Source: Chitinophagaceae bacterium (lineage in GTDB: Bacteria > Bacteroidota > Bacteroidia > Chitinophagales > Chitinophagaceae). From it: a DNA stretch of 10,345 nt. This document shows, in pieces, positions 1-5,558 of the stretch. The notes under the pieces were generated by a model, which saw only the letters and a program-made list of their open reading frames with translations, did not search any database and was not told where the DNA came from. The stretch is from NCBI GenBank assembly GCA_009996555.1, contig JAACZX010000474.1, forward strand, positions 1-10,345. The letters run 5' to 3'. Numbering within the stretch: position 1 is the stretch's first letter; each line of letters opens with the position of its first letter. The translations under genes were made by a program, and so were the position numbers.

Positions 1-1098
1 CACATTTTCTTTTGCACCAATTCTGTAAACAGCATCAATTGCGTACTGGTCAACTTTACGTTTTGGAGTACCAGCTACTTTTTCATTGATAGTGCGGCCT
101 TTTGCGTTTTCATAAGTACCAAACAGTTCTAAGCCTTGGAATTTAACTAAACCGTTAAATTGAAGAGCGGTGATCTGGTTAGTAAAGTTAGGGCTGATGC
201 GGCCTGAAGTAAAGTTGTCTTTTGCAGTTGCTGCAGCGCTTTCCATTACAAACCAGTAGTTGCTGCCGGTACGGTCGCCTGCATACAGTGTGCTGCGGCC
301 TGAGCTGTTATTATGGTAAACAGAACCTGCAACTCTTACACGCAGATCGCTTGTAACTTGTTTATCGTAAGCCAGTTTACCAACTAAAGAAGGGTTACGT
401 TTGTAAGTTTCAGTAGTACTGCCGGGTAATAATGGAGCTTGTGTACCACCGTTGATCAAACCATTGGTTACACTCACTGAACCAAGTAATCCGTTTTTAC
501 GAACAATCACTTCACCACCAACTTCTGTTGCAAATGCATCCATGATATAGTTTTCAATGAATGGGTTGTAGAGTGTTTGACCACCATCTGAACGACGGAA
601 CACCTGATCGCCATAGTTGATACCGAAGTGACCGATTTTCAGGGTAACCAGTTTAAAGATTTCATCCCAAGCTTTTCCTTTAAAAGGAACTTTATCGAAC
701 TGGATGTAACCACCTTTTACCCATGCTTCGTTGTGGTGACGTGCAGAAAGATAAGTAACGAGGTTAAGGGCAATACCATCTGCCAGCTGAACATCAATAT
801 TCAGGTTTGCCTGTGCCAGGTTGAAACCGGGTTTCAAACGGGGATACAAGGCAGGACTTCCTGCAGTATTAGAATGTTTCAGCGCCTGGAATTGTTGTGT
901 AAAGCCTGCGCCGATGCGTACTTTCAATCCATCAAAAGAACTAACAGTGTCTTTTGGCGCTTCAAAAACATTGATACCAGATTGATCATAAGGGCGCCAG
1001 TTTTGAATTTTTGGCTGTTGGGCCTGCATTGCTAAAGGTGACAGGAGAAGTGCAACAGCAGCTACTTTTTTCAGACAGTTTGTAAGGAGAGGTTTCAT
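1..1098 (-). CDS. Outer-membrane beta-barrel (porin-like) protein, 3' end missing
   Basis: An open frame of 366 codons starts at the ATG at 1098 and runs off the left edge, so the C-terminus is missing. The first ~26 residues form a signal peptide (MKPLLTNCLKK, a hydrophobic AVALLLSPLAM stretch, then QAQQ). The rest alternates short hydrophobic and polar stretches with many aromatic residues and Gly/Asn-rich turns, for example LVTLKIGHFGINYGDQVF and YWFVMES, as in outer-membrane barrels. I infer a porin-like role in the outer membrane; the substrate cannot be told from sequence. It lies 42 nt downstream of the YceI gene on the same strand with no terminator between, so the two are probably co-transcribed. 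A membership in a phosphate-selective-porin-like family is possible but not shown. Confidence 0.75.
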   Translation of the reverse strand, partial: MKPLLTNCLKKVAAVALLLSPLAMQAQQPKIQNWRPYDQSGINVFEAPKDTVSSFDGLKVRIGAGFTQQFQALKHSNTAGSPALYPRLKPGFNLAQANLNIDVQLADGIALNLVTYLSARHHNEAWVKGGYIQFDKVPFKGKAWDEIFKLVTLKIGHFGINYGDQVFRRSDGGQTLYNPFIENYIMDAFATEVGGEVIVRKNGLLGSVSVTNGLINGGTQAPLLPGSTTETYKRNPSLVGKLAYDKQVTSDLRVRVAGSVYHNNSSGRSTLYAGDRTGSNYWFVMESAAATAKDNFTSGRISPNFTNQITALQFNGLVKFQGLELFGTYENAKGRTINEKVAGTPKRKVDQYAIDAVYRIGAKENV

Positions 1099-1140
1099 AT
1101 ACTTTGTTTTAATTAAGTTAAAGAATTGAATGAATGTTTA

Positions 1141-1713
1141 TTAAGCTTTTTTAAGAATTACATCGTAAGTAAGTGTTACTTCATCGCCCACTTTCATAGC
1201 ACCCAGCATAAAGCTTGGAGGTTTAATACCGTGGTTGCTCATCAGGATCTTTTTTGTTCCTTTTACTTCCACATCACCGTTTGCTAATGTTTTAATGCGC
1301 AAGGTAAGATCAGTAGGTTTAGTTACACCTGCAATGGTAAGGTTACCGTTTATGTTCATAATTGTTTCTCCACCGCTTTGCTGAGTGCTCAGTACTTTTA
1401 CAAATACGAAACTGATTTCAGGGAACTTGTCTGCTTTCAGCGTGCTGTGTGTACGTTCATCCATCAGATCAGAGTTTTTTGTGCTCTTTAATGATTTTGT
1501 TTGAACTTTTACGGTAGCTGAATTGATTTTATCATTAGCTGCAGTAAAATCACTGTTAATGACTACGTTGGTAGCTTTTGTGCTCCAATCGTGAACATTA
1601 GATGTACCGTTTATTGTTAACTGAAAAGATTTGGTGCTGTATTTAGTTTGTGCTATTGCAGCGCCTGCCAGGAAAAAAGTGGCGATTAACAGAAGAATTG
1701 ATTGGCGTATCAT
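1141..1713 (-). CDS. YceI-family periplasmic protein
   Basis: A 190-residue protein with a signal peptide (residues 1-21, MIRQSILLLIATFF then AGAAIAQ), so it is exported. The mature part matches the YceI family, a lipocalin-like beta-barrel that binds isoprenoid-type lipids in characterised members. Visible family features are the early GTSNVHDW stretch (36-43), the region SDLMDERTHSTLKADKFPEISF (81-102, the usual D-x-R-x-x-H...K-F-P motif), and the late IAGVTKP and GDEVTLTYDV segments. Its length is normal for the family. The ATG at 1713 is the first residue of a good signal peptide. It is probably the first gene of an operon with the downstream barrel protein. The ligand and physiological role here are unknown. 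Confidence 0.9.
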   Translation of the reverse strand: MIRQSILLLIATFFLAGAAIAQTKYSTKSFQLTINGTSNVHDWSTKATNVVINSDFTAANDKINSATVKVQTKSLKSTKNSDLMDERTHSTLKADKFPEISFVFVKVLSTQQSGGETIMNINGNLTIAGVTKPTDLTLRIKTLANGDVEVKGTKKILMSNHGIKPPSFMLGAMKVGDEVTLTYDVILKKA

Positions 1714-1752
1714 AACCGTTGTTTTTAAATTGATGTTGTTAAATTGACATCA

Positions 1753-1782
1753 CAAATATTGCACGGGTGGGGTTGCTGCAAA
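1753..1782 (-). promoter_or_regulatory. Candidate Bacteroidota-type promoter for the YceI gene
   Basis: On the minus strand TTTG (1782-1779) is followed after 18 nt by AATATTTG (1760-1753), one mismatch from the Bacteroidota -7 consensus TAnnTTTG. It lies about 40 nt upstream of the ATG at 1713, which leaves a short leader. The spacing is one nucleotide shorter than the usual ~19. It was found by eye, and start-site data would decide it. Confidence 0.45.
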
Positions 1783-1804
1783 ATGATCTAATACAGTGTT
1801 TTGA

Positions 1805-1818
1805 GTGACTGGTGTCAC
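1805..1818. promoter_or_regulatory. Inverted repeat upstream of the YceI promoter, possible regulator site
   Basis: GTGAC-TGGT-GTCAC is a perfect inverted repeat with 5-nt arms and a 4-nt gap, the geometry of CRP/FNR-family sites. Its centre lies roughly 64 nt upstream of the start point expected from the promoter at 1753-1782, where class I activators of that family bind. A second repeat, TCAGT-N6-ACTGA (1837-1852), lies further upstream. Short repeats like these can occur by chance, and no regulator gene is in view. Confidence 0.25.
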
Positions 1819-1865
1819 AGCTTAATCTGACCATTATCAGTGAATTAACTGACGGAAAACTAACT

Positions 1866-1902
1866 AAAAACGAGAACGCCTCCCACTGATGCAGAAGGCG
1901 TT
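1866..1902 (-). terminator. Rho-independent terminator after the first LD-carboxypeptidase gene
   Basis: Arms 1896-1902 and 1875-1881 (AACGCCT/AGGCGTT, 7 bp) enclose a 14-nt loop. On the minus strand the hairpin is followed by CTCGTTTTT (1874-1866). It lies 26 nt past the stop of the gene at 1929-2837, before the YceI promoter region. The tail is moderate and starts 4 nt after the stem. Confidence 0.55.
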
Positions 1903-1928
1903 ATGCTATATTTAAGAGTATTCCTTTA

Positions 1929-2837
1929 TTATTGCTCTGATAATTGCGTGTCTTTTTTTGTTACATGCAACTGATAGGTAGCCCCAACTTTTAACGCATA
2001 GTTTTCTTTTGCATGGCTCACGGGGAAATCAAAGCAGATGGGGTATTTGTATTCGTTGATGAGATCATGAATAATAGCATGCACTTTCTTACCAAAAGGA
2101 CGTTCTGTATTTTGCATATCAGTAAACCCACCAATGATGAGCCCCGCAAGATCAGCAAGCTTGCCACTTCGCTTCATCTGGTGCAGCATACGGTCCACAT
2201 TGTAATGCTGCTCACCTACATCTTCAAGAAATAAAATTTTTCCTTTTGTCTGCAGATCACTTTTTGTACCAATAAGGTGCGACAGCAATGCAAGGTTGCC
2301 ACCCACTAATTCTGCTGTTACTTTTCCTTCATGGTTATAACGGTGATGTTTGCAGCTGTATGTTGCTTTTTTTCCTGCAAGTGCATCTTTTAGCGACTGT
2401 ACATACTTGTTTTTATAGCCACCATCATTAAACGCTGCTGCCATTGGCGAATGCAGCGTAGCTATTTTATAGTTCCGGTTAATGTGGGCATGCAGGATCG
2501 TAATGTCGCTAAAGCCAATGATCCATTTGGGATTTTTTTTGAACGCAGTAAAATCAAGCCGATCAATGATGCGTCCCACACCATAACCTCCCCGTCCGCA
2601 GAGTATAGCTTTTATTTCAGGTGCATCCAGCATAGCCTGTAATTCATTCAGCCGTTCTTCATCGGTTCCGCTGAAATAGTTTTTTGATTTGCTGCCCAGT
2701 GTTTTTCCAAGGAGTACTTCGTAGCCCCATTGTTGTAATACAGTAACACAGGTTTGTGCTTTTTCTTTTGCCATATATCCGGCAGGACAGGTAATAGCAA
2801 TGGTATCGCCGGGTTGTAAGTAAGGAGGATGTTTCAT
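1929..2837 (-). CDS. LD-carboxypeptidase, peptidase family S66 (no signal peptide)
   Basis: A 302-residue protein of the LdcA/MccF family, serine peptidases that cut the L,D bond before the terminal D-alanine of murein tetrapeptides during cell-wall recycling. The N-terminal lobe has the PGDTIAITCPAG entry motif and GTDEER (57-62). The catalytic triad can be assigned by family comparison: Ser110 in GFSD, Glu205 in FLEDVGE and His275 in PVSHAKEN. GRGGYG (81-86) is also typical. No signal peptide precedes PPYLQPGD, so a cytoplasmic location is inferred, fitting muropeptide recycling. It is a paralogue of the gene at 3034-4053 on the same strand. Other S66 members process microcin-type nucleotides, so the substrate is inferred. 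A hairpin terminator follows. Confidence 0.92.
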   Translation of the reverse strand: MKHPPYLQPGDTIAITCPAGYMAKEKAQTCVTVLQQWGYEVLLGKTLGSKSKNYFSGTDEERLNELQAMLDAPEIKAILCGRGGYGVGRIIDRLDFTAFKKNPKWIIGFSDITILHAHINRNYKIATLHSPMAAAFNDGGYKNKYVQSLKDALAGKKATYSCKHHRYNHEGKVTAELVGGNLALLSHLIGTKSDLQTKGKILFLEDVGEQHYNVDRMLHQMKRSGKLADLAGLIIGGFTDMQNTERPFGKKVHAIIHDLINEYKYPICFDFPVSHAKENYALKVGATYQLHVTKKDTQLSEQ

Positions 2838-2868
2838 CTTTTAAATATATATTGTGCTAAATTGAAAT

Positions 2869-3039
2869 ATGGTTTATGTGTTCCTTCGTTTTGCAATTGT
2901 ACCGCTTGCATTTTTCGGCTGGATCTTATTTCAGTTGTTTGTAAAGAAAAAACGTTTTCATGAATTGCAGAGTGATCTTTTAACGATCACTGCATTTCTG
3001 ATTGTTTGGGGGTTGTTGATCTGGTTCATCAAATCATAG
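2869..3039 (+). CDS. Small predicted membrane protein (56 aa), unknown function
   Basis: A 56-codon ORF from ATG 2869 to TAG 3039 encodes a short protein with two hydrophobic segments, residues 3-24 (VFLRFAIVPLAFFGWILFQL) and 38-54, separated by a basic and polar turn (VKKKRFHELQSD). This pattern suggests a two-helix inner-membrane protein; the charged turn KKKR would favour the cytoplasmic side. It sits opposite the two minus-strand LD-carboxypeptidase genes: 31 nt from the start of one and overlapping the stop of the other by 6 nt (3034-3039). No family is recognised. It fills what would otherwise be an unusually empty 196-nt gap, but such a short ORF may be fortuitous. Confidence 0.55.
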   Translation: MVYVFLRFAIVPLAFFGWILFQLFVKKKRFHELQSDLLTITAFLIVWGLLIWFIKS

Positions 3040-4053
3040 TTCGTGTAAAAAACTGCCTGTTGCTGATACTGATAACTTGTGTTTCATGCCGCATTTCAAC
3101 GCATAGTTATTTTTCTGGTGGCCAACAGGAAAGTCAAAGCAAACGGGGTAATTGCAGTCAGGAATTTTTTCTTTTACAATTTCATACAGATTTTTACCAA
3201 ACTCTTCCGCAGGGTCATCGCTGGATTTTATTTTAAAACCACCAACGATCAATCCGGCTAAGTGATCAAGCTTGCCGCTACGTTTTAAATTCCAGAACAT
3301 ACGGTCAATGCTGTACAGGTACTCACCGGTATCTTCAACAAACAAAATTTTATTGGTTGTACGTAAATCGCTTTTGCTGCCAGCAAGTGATTCAAGTGTT
3401 TTTAAATTACCGCCAACCAGTGTTCCTTCGGCCACACCTGTTTTGTTGTGTTCAGTTGCAGGTGCAGTATATTTCATCTTTACACCCTTTAATGCATCAC
3501 GTATTGAAAGGATGGTTTCAACCTGTATCGGTTCAGCCTTGCTCCAATCGGATGGAAAACTGTTGCACATTTTTGAATGAATGGAAGCAAAACCATAATT
3601 GCGGTTAATATGGCTGTGCAGCACAGTAATGTCGCTGAAACCGATCATCCACTTGGGATGTGTTTTCATTTTTGAAAAATCAAGTTTATCAATAATACGC
3701 ACAAAGCCATAACCGCCTCTTGCACAAAGAATGGCTTTGATCTGTTTGTCGTTGATCATTTGCTGAAAGTCGGCCGTCCGTTCTTCATCTGTTCCGCCAA
3801 ATGTATAATTACGTTTGCCGATTGTATTTCCCACTTTTACTTTAAAACCCCAGCTTTCGATCTGTTGTATGGCAGGCAGAATTTCTTTTTCAGTAACATA
3901 CCCTGCGGGAGAAGTAATGCCGATAATATCGCCTTCTTTTAAATACGGGGGAATAATACCTGCAGCATCAACTTCTTCATGCAGTCCTGCTGCCAGCGAA
4001 GGGATAGCTGCACTTACTGCTGCTAATGATGAAACAAATGTTTTACGGTTCAT
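3034..4053 (-). CDS. Secreted LD-carboxypeptidase, peptidase family S66
   Basis: A 339-residue S66 peptidase, paralogous to the gene at 1929-2837 (shared HPKW-IGFSDIT and HINRNY blocks). The start was set at the ATG at 4053 because it begins a signal peptide (MNRKTFVSSLAAVSAAIPSLAAG); the frame is open further upstream, but that extension would overlap the divergent hydrolase gene. NRKTFV followed by a mild hydrophobic stretch is somewhat Tat-like, though it lacks the twin arginine. The triad by family comparison is Ser140 (GFSD), Glu240 (FVEDTGE) and His312 (PVGHQKNN); ARGGYG is at 111-116. The likely role is L,D-carboxypeptidase action on murein peptides in the periplasm. It reads divergently from the hydrolase at 4114, with 60 nt between the starts. 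Confidence 0.9.
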   Translation of the reverse strand: MNRKTFVSSLAAVSAAIPSLAAGLHEEVDAAGIIPPYLKEGDIIGITSPAGYVTEKEILPAIQQIESWGFKVKVGNTIGKRNYTFGGTDEERTADFQQMINDKQIKAILCARGGYGFVRIIDKLDFSKMKTHPKWMIGFSDITVLHSHINRNYGFASIHSKMCNSFPSDWSKAEPIQVETILSIRDALKGVKMKYTAPATEHNKTGVAEGTLVGGNLKTLESLAGSKSDLRTTNKILFVEDTGEYLYSIDRMFWNLKRSGKLDHLAGLIVGGFKIKSSDDPAEEFGKNLYEIVKEKIPDCNYPVCFDFPVGHQKNNYALKCGMKHKLSVSATGSFLHEL

Positions 4054-4113
4054 ACTTAAAAATAAGAAATAGTAAACGCAGAAAATGTATATATTGAATA
4101 CAAATAAAACAGC

Positions 4114-4899
4114 ATGCGACCTGTTCTTGCCTTTCTCTTCATTTTTTTTATGCAAACCGTTTCTGCACAGGATACTTCTCTCTTTCAGCGAAAAGAATAT
4201 CATTATGCAGAAGGTAAAACGCTGCCTTATCGTATTCTTTATCCAGAAAAGTATGACAGGAAAAAGAAGTATCCGCTTGTGCTTATGTTACATGGTGCAG
4301 GTGAAAGGGGAAACAATAATCAGGCACAATTGGTACATGGTGCAAAACTATTCCTTGATCCGGCCAACAGAAAAGATTTTCCTGCCATTGTGGTGTTTCC
4401 ACAGTGTCCGTCCAATTCATTCTGGGCTTCGGTTAAAATTGATACAACCGTACGTCCATTTGGCATAAGCTTCGATTATACGCAGGAAGCAAACTGGCCT
4501 TTAACGGCGGCGAACGAATTGGTGCGGCGTATTTCGGCTGATGAATCTGTTGATCATTCCCGTATTTATGTTTCAGGGTTGTCGATGGGTGGCATGGGTA
4601 CATTCGAAATGGTTTGCCGTTATCCTGATATGTTTGCTGCTGCGTTACCCATTTGTGGCGGTGCCGATCTTGCGAGTTACAGCAACTGGAAAGGCAAAAC
4701 ACCGTTCTGGATATTTCACGGAGAAGCCGATGTGGTGGTGAATGTAAAATTATCCCGTGAAGCAAACGATAAATTGAAAGAAATAAAAGCACCCGTAAAA
4801 TATACTGAATACCCCGGCGTAAATCATAACAGCTGGGATAATGCATTTGCAGAGCCCGATTTTTTGAAGTGGATGTTTGCGCAGAAGAAGAAAAAATAA
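4114..4899 (+). CDS. Secreted alpha/beta hydrolase (esterase / prolyl-oligopeptidase-like)
   Basis: A 261-residue protein with a signal peptide (residues 1-18, MRPVLAFLFIFFMQTVSA, cut before Q). The mature part is an alpha/beta hydrolase of the group covering prolyl oligopeptidase-like, phospholipase/carboxylesterase and PHB depolymerase-type esterases. HGAGERG (60-66) fits the oxyanion-hole turn. The nucleophile is Ser157 in GLSMGG, with Asp206 (HGEADVVV) and His238 (GVNHNSW) completing the triad. It is single-domain and likely periplasmic or secreted; the substrate is unknown, and esters such as feruloyl or acetyl groups on polysaccharides are possible. A barrel-protein gene starts 26 nt after its stop, so the two probably form an operon. 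Confidence 0.85.
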   Translation: MRPVLAFLFIFFMQTVSAQDTSLFQRKEYHYAEGKTLPYRILYPEKYDRKKKYPLVLMLHGAGERGNNNQAQLVHGAKLFLDPANRKDFPAIVVFPQCPSNSFWASVKIDTTVRPFGISFDYTQEANWPLTAANELVRRISADESVDHSRIYVSGLSMGGMGTFEMVCRYPDMFAAALPICGGADLASYSNWKGKTPFWIFHGEADVVVNVKLSREANDKLKEIKAPVKYTEYPGVNHNSWDNAFAEPDFLKWMFAQKKKK

Positions 4900-4925
4900 A
4901 TTACTCTTCAATTCGTTTGGGCTAT

Positions 4926-5450
4926 ATGTGCAGGCATATCCTTTTCATCAATTTCTTCCTCATCACGGCTCTCGGTATTGCAGCCCAGGAACAGACCGAT
5001 AGTGTTGTTTCGCATCACCACGATGAAGTTCATGATGCAAGGAGTATAGCGGCTGTTATTGGATATAACTATTATCACCGAAGTGCCTTGGAGCTTGGCC
5101 TTGGGTATTACAGGCATCAATTAAGCAGCCACGGTAATTTAGCTTACACCCTTTACGGTGCTGTTGAACTTGCAGCTTACAACAGCGGAACATTGGTAGT
5201 GCCAAAAGTTGGTGCGTGGGTAAATGCATCCGTAACAACGGTTGGTGTGAGTATACTTCAGTTCATGCATGGCAATGAGAAAAACCTGGTGCTTCGCCCC
5301 GAAGCCGGAATTGGGTTGTTGTTTTTCCGGATCTATTATGCCTATAACTGGACCATTATAAACAAAGCTTTTCAGCCAGTATCCCGGAATATGCTGGGCA
5401 TTTCCCTCACGGTTCCGCTTAGCAGGCAGCTTTACAGTAAAAAGAAATAG
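4926..5450 (+). CDS. Small predicted outer-membrane beta-barrel protein, unknown function
   Basis: A 174-residue protein when started at ATG 4926. An in-frame ATG at 4869 would overlap the hydrolase gene and place a charged stretch before the signal peptide, so the later start is preferred. Residues 1-20 form a signal peptide (MCRHILFINFFLITALGIAA, then QEQ). A His/Asp-rich patch follows (HHHDEVHD, 30-37), which could bind metal but is unproven. The rest has repeated short amphipathic strands with aromatic ends (GYNYYHRSALELGLGYY, FFRIYYAYNW) and a strand-like C-terminus (ISLTVPLSRQLY), suggesting a small outer-membrane barrel. No specific family is recognised. Confidence 0.7.
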   Translation: MCRHILFINFFLITALGIAAQEQTDSVVSHHHDEVHDARSIAAVIGYNYYHRSALELGLGYYRHQLSSHGNLAYTLYGAVELAAYNSGTLVVPKVGAWVNASVTTVGVSILQFMHGNEKNLVLRPEAGIGLLFFRIYYAYNWTIINKAFQPVSRNMLGISLTVPLSRQLYSKKK

Positions 5451-5452
5451 CA

Positions 5453-5484
5453 TTTTCTTGTTCCTTGATTAAGCGGTAAATTTG
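5453..5484 (+). promoter_or_regulatory. Candidate promoter of metG
   Basis: TAAATTTG (5477-5484) matches the Bacteroidota -7 consensus TAnnTTTG exactly. The best upstream partner is TTTTCTTG (5453-5460), which leaves a 16-nt spacer, short of the usual ~19, so the -33 assignment is weak. The start point would fall near 5490, giving a leader of about 70 nt. Confidence 0.35.
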
Positions 5485-5558
5485 CCGACTTTCTGCCACA
5501 AAGGAGCTGAAATGGTCGTTGTGATCTTTGTGTCTTTGTGGGAAAACAAAAACAGAAC

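Noticed and set aside
628..1035. Plus-strand ORF of 135 codons opposite the porin-like gene
   Set aside because: The opposite strand has a clear signal peptide and barrel pattern over the same bases; the plus-strand product looks like an antisense shadow.
4054..4203. Longer N-terminus for the exported LD-carboxypeptidase
   Set aside because: It would overlap the divergent hydrolase gene and bury the signal peptide; the ATG at 4053 begins a proper signal sequence.
4869..4925. Longer N-terminus of the small barrel protein
   Set aside because: It overlaps the end of the hydrolase gene and places a charged stretch before the signal peptide.
5527..5542. CTTTGTGT-CTTTGTGG direct repeat just before metG as a regulatory site
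   Set aside because: Only two 8-nt units; simple repeats of this type are likely background and no further structure supports a function.
5538..5558. Upstream GTG start of metG
   Set aside because: It adds GKQKQN, absent from the usual MetRS start; the ATG at 5559 directly precedes the conserved N-terminus.
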